Shown here in pieces: positions 26,624 to 36,431 of a stretch of 64,000 bases of DNA (positions within the stretch are counted from its first letter, which is position 1; each line of letters opens with the position of its first letter). Source of the DNA: Enterococcus alishanensis (GTDB lineage: Bacteria; Bacillota; Bacilli; Lactobacillales; Enterococcaceae); NCBI RefSeq assembly GCF_019218635.1, contig NZ_JAHUZB010000001.1:372001-436000 (forward strand), in the 5' to 3' direction. Position numbers and translations under genes: made by a program. Below the pieces are notes generated by a model that was given only the letters and a program-made list of their open reading frames with translations, had not been told where the DNA came from and did not search any database.

Positions 26624-27370
26624 ATGATGCGAAGAATTAAATACTTCCTTTGCGGATTGTGTCTCTTTTTCTTTTTCGGAATGGCACAAGAAGTAAGGGC
26701 ATCAGAATTTTTAGAAATTGAAGACCAAAACAATGTCATTTGGCAAGAGAATGAAAAATTCCCTCTATTTGGCGACCCCGAATCAAATGGTGATACTTTA
26801 TTATACCCAACCAAAGATGGCAGTTTCAGTTTTACAATTAAAAATATTACCGATGTTAGACAAGATTATCGCATAACGATGGCTACTGAAAATCAGCACA
26901 ATATTCCAATTGAATATGCAATCTATCGAAATAATGAGTTGATTTTTGGCAGCGAGGCCAATTATCAAGAGTTGAATGGGACCTTAAGTCGTGATCGAAG
27001 TCTGGCGAGAGGTCAGACTGAAAATTATGAGATTAGGTGGCAGTGGGACGGTTATGTTAGCGATCCACGGGATACTGATTTGGGCATACAGTCACAAAAT
27101 GAAGATTTGTATTACAAATTTATTATTACCATTTTGAATGAGGAAGGAATTGCCAGTGATGATCAGGATGGTGATGGAAACATACCGTTGATGCAGATTC
27201 CTAATACAAGAGGTGGTTCAGGCACTCAGACTAATCGAGATTCAGGAATTCTCAGATATTTACCAAAAACGGGAGAGGCCTTGCAATACTGGTGGGTTTA
27301 TACCGGATTTTTATTAATTGGCATAGTTTTAATCATTAAACGAAAAAGAAAGGAAGAGACGAATGAATAA
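26624..27370 (+). CDS. LPXTG wall-anchored TasA-domain-like protein (putative fibre base)
   Basis: A 248-residue protein with an ordinary signal peptide (residues 1 to about 26, ending VRAS), a beta-rich domain, and a C-terminal sorting signal LPKTG (213-217), hydrophobic helix and KRKRK tail. The domain carries NIPIEYAI, IRWQWDG, DTDLG and YYKFIITI, which match in order the motifs of the preceding SipW-cognate protein. An EF-hand-like DQDGDGNI precedes the anchor. Sortase should link it covalently to peptidoglycan; no sortase gene is in the window, so a housekeeping SrtA is implied. AGGGGGG precedes two adjacent ATGs (26624, 26627). Its 3' end overlaps the next gene by 8 bases. Confidence 0.85.
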   Translation: MMRRIKYFLCGLCLFFFFGMAQEVRASEFLEIEDQNNVIWQENEKFPLFGDPESNGDTLLYPTKDGSFSFTIKNITDVRQDYRITMATENQHNIPIEYAIYRNNELIFGSEANYQELNGTLSRDRSLARGQTENYEIRWQWDGYVSDPRDTDLGIQSQNEDLYYKFIITILNEEGIASDDQDGDGNIPLMQIPNTRGGSGTQTNRDSGILRYLPKTGEALQYWWVYTGFLLIGIVLIIKRKRKEETNE

Positions 27371-27866
27371 GTTTGTAAAAGACAATCGCTATTTAATTGC
27401 CATTTTATTTTCAGTTATTCTGATTTCGTTCTCTTTTCTTGTTCGTTTTACATATTCAAAATATCAAGAAAGTGTCCAAAATAATAAAACTTCTCGGGTA
27501 GCTTTGTTTTTAGGTGATGGAATGGTTGTGGAAAACCTTACAGATGATGACGAGATGGTTCCGGGAGAAACAATCAATATTCCTGTGAGCATTTCGAATT
27601 TTAAAGGCGCAAGTCAAACCGAAACGACGTATACATATAACTTATCATTAGAGAATTTTGCTTCTCTACCATTGGAATGGGCTTTGAAAAAAGATGGTGT
27701 AACAGAATCATTGCCGTACAGTGGAAAAATGGCGCCTGGAAAAAAACAAGAGTTAACAGATGAATTTATGCTCACGGTTACTTGGCCAGAAGACATGAAT
27801 GATTATAGTTATGCAGGTCAATTGAAAGCATTGCGCTTGAGATTAGACACGCAACAACTGGATTAG
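27363..27866 (+). CDS. SipW-type leader protein, putative minor fibre subunit
   Basis: A 167-residue protein with an N-terminal helix (about residues 11-30) followed by TYSKYQESVQNNKTSRVALF. This parallels the GGTLAKYT...SARVAKF leader of the first subunit, though the Gly-Gly is replaced. The rest is beta-rich with NIPVSISNF, LPLEWALKKDG, LTVTWPED and a C-terminal end LRLDTQQLD that matches FTQLD of the first subunit. I infer a paralogous minor subunit processed by the same peptidase. It starts inside the LPXTG gene (ATG overlapping by 8 bases), indicating tight translational coupling. Confidence 0.75.
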   Translation: MNKFVKDNRYLIAILFSVILISFSFLVRFTYSKYQESVQNNKTSRVALFLGDGMVVENLTDDDEMVPGETINIPVSISNFKGASQTETTYTYNLSLENFASLPLEWALKKDGVTESLPYSGKMAPGKKQELTDEFMLTVTWPEDMNDYSYAGQLKALRLRLDTQQLD

Positions 27867-27875
27867 GTGAATAAG

Positions 27876-28712
27876 ATGAAGAATATACTAAAAAACAAAA
27901 AAATAGTTGGTGCGATTGCGGTAGTATCAATTCTTTTCATAGGCTTGTTCGCTTACGCAAAATATATCGAGGTACAATCTGAGGATCAGCCAATTAAGGC
28001 TCGCGATATGTATTTTACCAGCAATTATTTATTAGAAGATAATCCTAGTTCAGAAGCTGATTACACTTTATCAAACTGGATTGCAGGAGACAGCATCGGT
28101 TTGAAATTAAAAAACTTTCCAGATGCGGAACGTTTTACCGAGGTACCGATTGATTACACAATCATACTTGATGGTGGTGCAACGAGTTTTAGAACAGAAG
28201 CTAGTGGTGCAAATGATACAAGTTACAGTAATACTCTAGCTGCTTCTGATGTGAAAACACGACAGACAACTGATGATATAAATATTATTTTGCCTGATGA
28301 CTTTTTATCGGGAGTAGAGGAAAGAAAAGTTCGAGTGAAAGCTACAGTAACAGCTCCTTATCGTTATGAATTGTCAGCTGATTTTTTAATTAAGAAAGCA
28401 GCGAGTGGTTATACCTACTCGGTAGAAGATTCAGCTAGCAGTCCTTATGCCAAAGTAACAGTTACGGCAGATACAGCTACAGCTTTAACTTTATCCTGGA
28501 GTAACGATACTGTAGCACCTGATCAGACAAATTCGATCTTTTTTGGAAAAACCATCGTGAATGGAATCGGGGATGCTCGATCTATCCAGTTAGATACTTT
28601 GAATTCAGGAGAATCAATTGTTTTTTATATGCTGAAGTACAGGCCTGATGAAGTTTATACAAATCAATCAGCAGATGTATTTTTTGTAAGTGGATTAGCT
28701 GTAAATAATTAG
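27876..28712 (+). CDS. SipW-type leader protein, second putative minor subunit
   Basis: A 278-residue protein. After a basic head and one hydrophobic helix (about residues 11-27) it has AYAKYIEVQSEDQPIKARD, the same KY-x(9-11)-AR spacing as the other leaders. A first beta domain contains EVPIDYTIILDGG, aligning with IPIEY of its neighbours. A second half (from about residue 175) has a separate strand-rich module. The ATG at 27876 follows AGGTGA by 6 bases; the GTG at 27867 is inside that ribosome site. No catalytic motif is visible. Probably a fibre adaptor or initiator between the small subunits and the giant protein encoded next. Confidence 0.7.
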   Translation: MKNILKNKKIVGAIAVVSILFIGLFAYAKYIEVQSEDQPIKARDMYFTSNYLLEDNPSSEADYTLSNWIAGDSIGLKLKNFPDAERFTEVPIDYTIILDGGATSFRTEASGANDTSYSNTLAASDVKTRQTTDDINIILPDDFLSGVEERKVRVKATVTAPYRYELSADFLIKKAASGYTYSVEDSASSPYAKVTVTADTATALTLSWSNDTVAPDQTNSIFFGKTIVNGIGDARSIQLDTLNSGESIVFYMLKYRPDEVYTNQSADVFFVSGLAVNN

Positions 28713-28743
28713 TAACTCGAGGAAAGTTTGAGGAGATGATTTT

Positions 28744-31700
28744 ATGAAAAAAATAAGACCTATAGTTATATCAGTCATCACTTTTTTATTAGTAGTCTCT
28801 TCGTTTGCTAATATTTCTTCGATTGCTGTTAGTCAAAGACAAACTTCCGGGACAGAAACTAGTACCTTGAATTCGTATACAAAAAATGAAGAGATACCAG
28901 CAAATGAAGCAACAAGTACTTCTTCTGAAGAACCGGAAATATCATTTGAAGAAGATACTGAACAAGAGGCAGCAGACATAAAAATGCCCGAAGCCAAAAC
29001 TGGATCAGAACAAGCTGTGAATGATCGATTTTTTTCAAGGGTTGCTGGAGAAAATGGTTCAGAAACTTATTTTCGAAAAGACGATGAACTCGACGTTAGT
29101 ACAAACTGGCTGGGTGTAGATACACAAGGATATAATCTGAATATTCAGATGAATGATTACACAACTTCAGCAGCTACTAGACAAGTAGAAATTGATATTC
29201 CTTATGGCGTTATGATAAGAAGAACGCAATTAGATGATATAGCTGGTTCTAACGCCTCTCCTCATGTAATTAACTGGTCTATCAAAGAAAGAAACCCACG
29301 TGTAATTAATCAAATGGATACAACCTTTAATGAGTCAGAATTTCTTGATTCTAGTAATGAAGATAATCCTTATAATACTAGTTACATAACTGGATCAAAG
29401 ATTGTTATTGAGCTAGATCCTTCATTTGAAACTGCGGGCTTATCTCTAAGTCTGTTGCCTAATTATATGGATACTGGTCACGATAATCGATCTTATTGGT
29501 CCGGTGTGGAGAATAGCAGTCTTACTCGAGGCCTTCCATTAACAATTGAAATGTTTGAAGATGATACGTCGGTTGAAAAAAGAACCTTAGATGATATTAA
29601 TATGCCTTCACCAGCAGTGGCATCGGTTGTTACTGGATCAACACCAGGAAGTGGACAACCCAATCCGCAAACTTTAGATACAGATTTAAGTATTTACAAT
29701 CAAACGCGCTTAAGAAGAACGAATGAGAGTCTTGGCCGAAATGCCTATTATATGAGTAATGTTTCTTGGCAAGCTTATGTTCCTTACAAAGATTTAGGAG
29801 ACGGAACATATGTATCGGCTATTTTAGATGGTACAAGAATGCAAGCCTGGATTGATCGATTGACTGCAGCAAATGGAAAACCAGTATTAACGTATTCTAC
29901 TGAAACGCAGGCGGATGGCAGAGTTATCGTGAATTATTCTTTTGCCGATACAAGTCAAGAATATTTATTATTAGTCAATCAACTAGAGATGCATTATAAA
30001 CTACCTTCAGAAGCAAAAGAACCGGATCCTAGCAAGAATTTTTCTACTAGTGATAAAATTTTATTTACCGGTGAAAATTTAGGTTGGGATTTTGGGAATT
30101 ATCAGGCTGATGAAGACGGTAATATGAATATGGAAAGAAATCAAGTTTGGACTTTAGGAGATTCAACGATTTCAGTGTCTATTAAGGGCGAAAATATGCC
30201 TTTAGACTTTGCCAATCTAAATCCTAATGGTATTAGCGGCAGTTGGGTTTCAACATTAACAAATACAAAGGGGCAACAAAATTTGTTAGGTTTTAACTTA
30301 ATTAAAGAAACGACGAGTGGTAGCGGAACTGCTGAAGTAAATTATGAATTTGGTACTGGAACACCGTGGCGAATGGGTGTTACAACTGTCCAATTCTGGA
30401 CAGTAAATACTGACTATGGCGGTAGTATTGCTTCAGCGAGGGAGTATCCTTATAATTTTAAATTTAAACTTCAGAAAAAAGGATCTAGTGCAGGTCAAAA
30501 TGTGTTAGAAGGGGAATACACTTTAATACCCAGTCAAGAGTATGCAGGTGTGAACATTTCCCGAAACTATAGTCATAGCGTTGTAGGTAATGTCAATTCA
30601 AAAGAGGTAGAGCCATTACTCGGATATCCTGACGAACGAGGATTTTATTATGTCAATCGTGAAATGTTAATAAAAGGATTAGATGAGGTGCCCGGGGATA
30701 TTGACGACTATTACATTAAGTCCTTAACTTATGATTTAGCAATTACACCAACAAGAGGTGGTGGAAATTATACAAGTGGAAGTGATGGACAGCCCAGAAA
30801 CAATGGAGGAAACTTTTTTGGCGAGACTTTTCAGACTGCTGGTGGGAATGGTAGACCTTTAACGACATTTAGTATAAAAGGTATAGAAGGTACTGAAAGT
30901 AATGAATATGTTAATGATGGTATCCGTACACAAATTATTACGGATAGTTTTGTTGCTAACCAAGCAGATGTTTCCTTAGGGATTAACGATATGACAGTTA
31001 AAAATGATGAGGATCGATTATTAACAACAACAAATGATCGAGTGGCGGTTGGTGAGAGAGTAAATGTAGCTGCCCAAGCTTTCCATTATTTCTATCCGTA
31101 CGCCTATGGACAGTATTCTCCTGATCCAGTTTTTATCATTCGAACGCCAGTTGATATGGATTTACTGCCTTCGACAATTGGCCTCACCCAAGACGGCGAG
31201 GCGTTAACCTATGATTTGAGTGACCCGATTCTTTTAGGAGAAAATGGCGTGAATGGTAAGGTTTATCTGGTCACGCCACAGACAGAAAAAGGTATAGGAT
31301 ATTATAATGAAGACCGTGAGACAATAGGTAATAATATTAAAATTAATTATCAGATGCAGGTAAATATCTCTGCCCGTGCCGAAGCGATAAATTATCAAGA
31401 ATTATTGTTTATAACAGACAAGAATTTAGCATCTGGCTATGCAGGTCAAAATCTTGCAACAATGGTACCGGATCGTTGGGGAGTCGGTGAAGCAATAAGT
31501 ACAGCTGAAACAGCTGAAAAAACTGATTTAGCGAAAATTTTTTACTATTCAAATAATGATCCATCTCAAACAGGCTACAGACTATCTGGTGCCAATAATA
31601 GTGGAAACTATATGTTCAATACTGTGCAAGCTGAACTAGATTTTGGATTGCGAACTGATTTATCTGAAGAAGTACCTGAAGATGATGCTGGAATAGGCAT

Positions 31701-34113
31701 GTTAGACAGTAACGAAACAGCCTTTGACATGAATTTTTCCATGAATAATACTAGTCAGCCTGGATATGTAGTCAGCCCAACAGGTAGATTTTTCTATTAC
31801 TTACCAATTCCTAAAACAACTGCAGATGCGAACTTACCTGAATGGTATGATTCACAACAAACTAGCCAATATTCCCTGAAGTTAAATGGAGAGGTATCAA
31901 TAGAATCTTCGGCAAATGTTAATTATCAAGTTTATTACTCGACTGATAAAAATCTGCTCTATAATAGTGGTGATACCTCGATTGGAGGAAGTGCCAGCGT
32001 TGCGAGATATGTTCCTTATGAAGATGTTCAGAACAATCTAGCAGATGTGACAATGGTCAAAGTTGTTGCAGAAGTTCGAGGAGCAAATAATACCCTTGTT
32101 CCTTATGGAGAACAAATGACTGCAAGTTTGCCTGTTATCTATGATGGTTCCAAGACAGAATTTGATACAAAAGCTAAAGAACTTACCTCGTGGCAGCCAT
32201 ATTTGATTCAACGGTACACACTTGATGGCGCAACCAATGAATTTAGAAACATTGCACCAGTAAAACAAGTTAGGATTCGCTACCGTGAAATTTTTGAGCG
32301 TGACATTTATGCTTTTAATGAAACAGATTATCCAAATTGGCAAACTGAAAATACCCCAAGAATACAAACTGTCGATTTACCAGATTTTGAGAATTTAACA
32401 GGATCTAATTTGCAAATAAAGAGTGTAGAAACCACCTCAAATGTTGATTTAGAGACAAAAAATACAATTAGTAACAATTTAAATAATGGCGTAACTTATG
32501 GTAATCGAACATTTGCGATTGATAATGGATTTAGTGGAGGTTCAATAGAAGAGTTGGCTTCAATCAATGGTATTACCTCGATTGGTAATATTTCGCAAAC
32601 TGGAAATCAATTAAACTACGAAATATTTAATACAAACAATATCAATAATGTATTAGATGCAAGAAAAGTGACAATTACTTATCAATCAAAAGATTCGGAT
32701 GATCTTGAATTTCAAGTAGTTCTAAACATTAGACGACGGTTGTCCAAAATTACACCAGAAACTGCTTTGGTTGCTGGGAAAGAATATTCTACAATAACTC
32801 CAGGTGATGCTACTACAACATTAGAAGATGGTGCTTTTACTGTTCAATTTGCTTATGATGTGACAGGAGTGAATGAAAATAATGTTGGTGCAGCAATTGG
32901 TAATGACACTTTCCTATCTTTTAATAAATCCGATGGATCGACTTCAGCTGAAGTGAATCTACCAGCAGGAGCGACAATCTTGATGAAGAATCAGTCACGA
33001 AAAGATGGTGAGCCTATTGACCCAATTTATTATTACTATAGAAATGATACTGGTAGTCCATTAACTAAGGTTGATCTCACCAAATTTATTCGGACTGGGA
33101 CAACGAACGAAACCTTAACTATCGCGGATATGAAGAATTGGGCGGTCGATTATGATCAACTTTCCTATTTGTTTATTATAGATTTTGGACAAGGCAACGC
33201 CCCTATAACTACTTCTGATAATTATATTAGTTTAGAGTTTGCGACAAGTGCAGCTTATGAAAGTCCAAGCTATAACATAAATTCTGAACGTATCTTCACC
33301 CATAATCAAACTGAGTTTCCACCTGTTAGTGTGCAACAAAATGAAGCACTAAATTTAGGTGGTAGCCTCGATGTAAACGATGTGACTGGTAGTGTAGATG
33401 CTTTTAATACAGATAAGTCTGTAGCAATGGTTATTGATTTGACCAGTGCGATGAATGGGGATACCGTCAATTGGCCTCAAGGGACGTTACTTACAGACAG
33501 TGAGGGCGAAATTATTGAAACCCGCAGAGTTGGTAACCAGCTGATATTTATTTATCCATTAGGAGATCTGACTAATGCTGGGGCATTGTTTGAATATAAT
33601 TTTAAAATCACCACACCAGTCGATCCATTACCAGTTGGCTTTTATAATCTGAACTTGCAAATAAAAACTAATTATGAAGGCGACTATCCACTCAATGGGA
33701 AAGTTGTTAATACGATTAGTGGAGCTTTTATGATAGCCCAGCAGCCTTCAACTGGTTTAAGAGTCACATCAAACCTAAATGACCGCCTACTATACAACAG
33801 CAGTTCAGTTCGAGATATTACTTTAAACTATTCTAAAACCAATATTTCAAAAGTAACGGCTGAAGTTCAAGTGAAAAATGGCAGTCAATATAAAGTGGTG
33901 GAGGATGCAGTGAGAGATCAAATTTTTGCTAATTTGAATCCGATTTTGGGAGCTGATACTGGTTCCTGGAATATTCAGATAGCGAATGATTTAGCTCAAA
34001 GTTTAAATGGCGAATATCAAATTGTCTTTAACGCTTATCAAAATGAAGCTGATACCGAACCGCTTTATCAAGTACCGTGGACCTTTATGATTTGGGATCC
34101 ACCAGAAAATTAA
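28744..34113 (+). CDS. Giant secreted surface protein (1,789 residues), putative adhesin of the fibre
   Basis: The longest gene in the window. It has a classical signal peptide (KKIR head, helix to about residue 25), an acidic Ser/Thr/Glu linker (about 33-95), then some 1,650 residues of Asn/Thr/Tyr-rich, strand-forming sequence. It has no cysteine, no obvious tandem repeat, no LPXTG, no WxL domain and no C-terminal transmembrane helix; it ends WTFMIWDPPEN. I recognise no catalytic or named adhesin domain. The absence of an anchor and its place last in the operon suggest that it is held by the small subunits, for example by strand exchange, as a tip or stalk adhesin. GAGGAG lies 11 bases before the ATG. 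Confidence 0.85.
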   Translation: MKKIRPIVISVITFLLVVSSFANISSIAVSQRQTSGTETSTLNSYTKNEEIPANEATSTSSEEPEISFEEDTEQEAADIKMPEAKTGSEQAVNDRFFSRVAGENGSETYFRKDDELDVSTNWLGVDTQGYNLNIQMNDYTTSAATRQVEIDIPYGVMIRRTQLDDIAGSNASPHVINWSIKERNPRVINQMDTTFNESEFLDSSNEDNPYNTSYITGSKIVIELDPSFETAGLSLSLLPNYMDTGHDNRSYWSGVENSSLTRGLPLTIEMFEDDTSVEKRTLDDINMPSPAVASVVTGSTPGSGQPNPQTLDTDLSIYNQTRLRRTNESLGRNAYYMSNVSWQAYVPYKDLGDGTYVSAILDGTRMQAWIDRLTAANGKPVLTYSTETQADGRVIVNYSFADTSQEYLLLVNQLEMHYKLPSEAKEPDPSKNFSTSDKILFTGENLGWDFGNYQADEDGNMNMERNQVWTLGDSTISVSIKGENMPLDFANLNPNGISGSWVSTLTNTKGQQNLLGFNLIKETTSGSGTAEVNYEFGTGTPWRMGVTTVQFWTVNTDYGGSIASAREYPYNFKFKLQKKGSSAGQNVLEGEYTLIPSQEYAGVNISRNYSHSVVGNVNSKEVEPLLGYPDERGFYYVNREMLIKGLDEVPGDIDDYYIKSLTYDLAITPTRGGGNYTSGSDGQPRNNGGNFFGETFQTAGGNGRPLTTFSIKGIEGTESNEYVNDGIRTQIITDSFVANQADVSLGINDMTVKNDEDRLLTTTNDRVAVGERVNVAAQAFHYFYPYAYGQYSPDPVFIIRTPVDMDLLPSTIGLTQDGEALTYDLSDPILLGENGVNGKVYLVTPQTEKGIGYYNEDRETIGNNIKINYQMQVNISARAEAINYQELLFITDKNLASGYAGQNLATMVPDRWGVGEAISTAETAEKTDLAKIFYYSNNDPSQTGYRLSGANNSGNYMFNTVQAELDFGLRTDLSEEVPEDDAGIGMLDSNETAFDMNFSMNNTSQPGYVVSPTGRFFYYLPIPKTTADANLPEWYDSQQTSQYSLKLNGEVSIESSANVNYQVYYSTDKNLLYNSGDTSIGGSASVARYVPYEDVQNNLADVTMVKVVAEVRGANNTLVPYGEQMTASLPVIYDGSKTEFDTKAKELTSWQPYLIQRYTLDGATNEFRNIAPVKQVRIRYREIFERDIYAFNETDYPNWQTENTPRIQTVDLPDFENLTGSNLQIKSVETTSNVDLETKNTISNNLNNGVTYGNRTFAIDNGFSGGSIEELASINGITSIGNISQTGNQLNYEIFNTNNINNVLDARKVTITYQSKDSDDLEFQVVLNIRRRLSKITPETALVAGKEYSTITPGDATTTLEDGAFTVQFAYDVTGVNENNVGAAIGNDTFLSFNKSDGSTSAEVNLPAGATILMKNQSRKDGEPIDPIYYYYRNDTGSPLTKVDLTKFIRTGTTNETLTIADMKNWAVDYDQLSYLFIIDFGQGNAPITTSDNYISLEFATSAAYESPSYNINSERIFTHNQTEFPPVSVQQNEALNLGGSLDVNDVTGSVDAFNTDKSVAMVIDLTSAMNGDTVNWPQGTLLTDSEGEIIETRRVGNQLIFIYPLGDLTNAGALFEYNFKITTPVDPLPVGFYNLNLQIKTNYEGDYPLNGKVVNTISGAFMIAQQPSTGLRVTSNLNDRLLYNSSSVRDITLNYSKTNISKVTAEVQVKNGSQYKVVEDAVRDQIFANLNPILGADTGSWNIQIANDLAQSLNGEYQIVFNAYQNEADTEPLYQVPWTFMIWDPPEN

Positions 34114-34117
34114 AGTT

Positions 34118-34157
34118 AAAAAGCGTGACTACGATTTTTTCGTAGCCACGCTTTTTT
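34118..34157. terminator. Bidirectional terminator of the fibre operon and murT-gatD
   Basis: AAAAGCGTGACTACGA pairs with TCGTAGCCACGCTTTT (one internal mismatch), with A and T runs on the two sides. Confidence 0.85.
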
Positions 34158-34848
34158 AGTCTTCAGGAATTTCTGGTAAGTCAATATTTTCACCGTATTT
34201 ATTTTTTAAAGCAGTTTGTAATAAACGGATAGCTAAGGCTTTATTGCGAGAAAGAATTGGACCATGGAAATACGTGCCGTAAACATTTTTGTAAATGACG
34301 CCTTCGCCGCTGTCTTCGCCGTTGTTCCCTTTACCTTCTTTTACCGTACCGAGTGGTCGTTCACCTTCACCAAGGAAAGTCCGACCATTATGATTTTCAA
34401 AGCCGTAATAGGTTTCGTCAAATTCTTCATTATGAATAATGATATCACCGATAAAACGATTATTGTCTTGGCTCAAAGTATAGTGATCCATTACACCGAT
34501 ACCGGGAATTTTTTCGCCGTCAGCGCCGACGTAATAATGACCTAATAATTGATAACCACCACAGACAGCTAAAAGCACACCATCATTTTCGATATATTTT
34601 TCGATGGCTTCTTTTTTATTTTGGATATCTTTTGAGACAATCATTTGTTCATAATCTTGTCCGCCACCGAAGAAAACCATATCGTATTTCTCAGCGTCGA
34701 AGTCTTGGTAGATACTGACAATTTCAGTATGCAAGTCAATGTCCATCTTTTCAGCATAATATTTCAACATTAACAAGTTGCCGTTATCGCCGTATGTGTT
34801 GAGTAAATTACCATATAAGTGTGCTAGATTCAGTTCGTATTTAGCCAC
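34156..34848 (-). CDS. gatD: Lipid II isoglutaminyl synthase, glutamine amidotransferase subunit
   Basis: A 230-residue class I glutaminase of the CobB/CobQ-like type. The nucleophile Cys is in [15 protein letters not shown], and the catalytic His is in the [10 protein letters not shown] region near the C terminus. With MurT it amidates the D-Glu of lipid II to D-isoglutamine, a step that peptidoglycan cross-linking in Firmicutes needs. The GTG at 34848 is chosen because GGAGG lies 8 bases upstream and it overlaps the murT stop by 8 bases (GTGGCTAA). Upstream in-frame ATG codons lie inside murT without a ribosome site. Confidence 0.93.
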   Translation of the reverse strand: MAKYELNLAHLYGNLLNTYGDNGNLLMLKYYAEKMDIDLHTEIVSIYQDFDAEKYDMVFFGGGQDYEQMIVSKDIQNKKEAIEKYIENDGVLLAVCGGYQLLGHYYVGADGEKIPGIGVMDHYTLSQDNNRFIGDIIIHNEEFDETYYGFENHNGRTFLGEGERPLGTVKEGKGNNGEDSGEGVIYKNVYGTYFHGPILSRNKALAIRLLQTALKNKYGENIDLPEIPED

Positions 34849-36196
34849 GATCCATTCCTCCATCAATGTAACCTTTTTGTGCCAATTCTTTTCTCAATTG
34901 TAAGACTGCTGTGTAAGTCGCTAAAATATAGACATGTTCAGTAGGTAATTTTTTGATATCTTCAATGACTTCAGTTAAGCTTTCGGCTTCAGTTAATTTT
35001 TCTGTAGGAATCCCAGCCACTTTTAGTCGTAAAGCCATATCTTTGTGCCGATCGCCACCTGCAATTACCGCTGGAATATTCATCTCAGCAAATGCTTCAT
35101 GATTACCATCCCAGATCCAGCTGACATCAATCCCGTCAGCGTAGTTAGCATTTAGTAAAGAGACTAGTGAGAAAGGGTAGGGTGCTAGTCCAATCATATC
35201 GATTACTTGGTTTAGACCCACCGGATTTTTCACTAAAACTAAGGTACATTTTTTACCCTCAATTTCAAATTCTTCTTGGCGACCAAAAACTTTTTCATCA
35301 TAACCAAGGCCTTTTTTGATATTTTCAGGAGCAATGTTGAAATATTCTGCTACAGCGGTAGCCGCTAGTGCATTGTAGACGTTGTAAAGACCACCGACTT
35401 CGATTTTATAATCTTGTCCATCAATCACGAATTCAGAGGATTGGTTATCCATAGCTACCATTTCGGTTAATTGATAGTCTAATTCAGGACGATGGAAACC
35501 ACAGTTAGGACAGAAATATTTACCTAAGTTAGCATAAGTAATCATTTGATATTTTAAGATATGCTGACAAACTGGACAAAGCAAACCGTCAGTATTGTAA
35601 TGGGCATCCTGTTCATGATCAGGTTCGTGATCGAAGCCATAATATTTTCTAGGATTCACGGTTTCTACTGAGTTAAAAATTGGCGAGTCACCATTAGCAA
35701 TGATTGGCGCTGTAGGCGATTTTGCGGCACCGTCGACAATTAGTTTGTAAGTGGTGTAAATTTCACCGTAGCGGTCCATTTGATCGCGAAAAATGTTGGT
35801 AAATAAAAACAGCTCTGGTTTAATATATTCAGTCACTTTACTTAAACTTGCTTCGTCAATTTCTAAGACAGCAATTTTTTTATCGCCACGTTTTCCTTTG
35901 GCATTTAAAAAAGTAGATACGATTCCTTGGGCCATGTTGGCACCAGTTGGATTGGTTAAGACATAATCGTATTCTTGTTTTAAAATATTTACCGTTAAAG
36001 CGGTTGTTAGAGTTTTACCGTTTGTTCCAGTAACAACCACCACTTTATAATCTTTTACAAGGGCATCCAGCACTTTTGGATCTAAGCTTAATGCTAGTTT
36101 CCCCGGATAGCTGGAACCTCCTTTAAAAAAGGTTTTTAGAACCCATTGTGCCGTCTTGCCAGCGGTAATCGCTAGTTGACTTTTTAACCCCATCAT
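34841..36196 (-). CDS. murT: Lipid II isoglutaminyl synthase, Mur ligase subunit
   Basis: A 451-residue Mur ligase-like protein that activates the lipid II glutamate with ATP for amidation by GatD-derived ammonia. The P-loop is TGTNGKT, the central Mur ligase domain contains [10 protein letters not shown], and an inserted zinc ribbon has CPVC and CPNC pairs, as in characterised MurT. The C-terminal DUF1727 domain includes [10 protein letters not shown]. The gene is the first of a two-gene operon with gatD, with GGAGG before two adjacent ATG codons (36196, 36193). Confidence 0.93.
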   Translation of the reverse strand: MMGLKSQLAITAGKTAQWVLKTFFKGGSSYPGKLALSLDPKVLDALVKDYKVVVVTGTNGKTLTTALTVNILKQEYDYVLTNPTGANMAQGIVSTFLNAKGKRGDKKIAVLEIDEASLSKVTEYIKPELFLFTNIFRDQMDRYGEIYTTYKLIVDGAAKSPTAPIIANGDSPIFNSVETVNPRKYYGFDHEPDHEQDAHYNTDGLLCPVCQHILKYQMITYANLGKYFCPNCGFHRPELDYQLTEMVAMDNQSSEFVIDGQDYKIEVGGLYNVYNALAATAVAEYFNIAPENIKKGLGYDEKVFGRQEEFEIEGKKCTLVLVKNPVGLNQVIDMIGLAPYPFSLVSLLNANYADGIDVSWIWDGNHEAFAEMNIPAVIAGGDRHKDMALRLKVAGIPTEKLTEAESLTEVIEDIKKLPTEHVYILATYTAVLQLRKELAQKGYIDGGMDRG

Positions 36197-36285
36197 AAAT
36201 CCTCCGTGTCTATTTACAAATTTAGTTGTATCTTATCATATTTGCCAAAAAAATTTAAACGGCTTTTCTCTTTCTTAAGTTTTAA

Positions 36286-36320
36286 CCAAAAAAGACCCGA
36301 TGTCAGGGGAACATCGGGTC
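36286..36320 (-). terminator. Terminator downstream of the K+ transporter gene
   Basis: On the minus strand GACCCGATGT (36320-36311) pairs with ACATCGGGTC (36303-36294), followed by TTTTTT. It lies about 110 bases past the transporter stop, so a 3' UTR is implied; the intervening 110 bases hold nothing else recognisable. Confidence 0.8.
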
Positions 36321-36431
36321 AGGAGTAAGGATGAAAAAGAAATAGGATTATTTGGTATGTTTGTATATTAACGAAGAAATATGAATAAAATACGATGAAT
36401 TTTTGGATAACCTTTAAACTTTTTGTGCTGA

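Noticed and set aside
25269-34113. WxL/DUF916 surface cluster or sortase-assembled (SpaA-type) pilus
   Set aside because: No WxL motif, DUF916 gene, pilin YPKN motif, E-box or pilus-specific sortase is present; SipW-type leaders fit better.
34264-34545. Plus-strand frame opposite gatD
   Set aside because: No ribosome site and full overlap with a well-supported gene.
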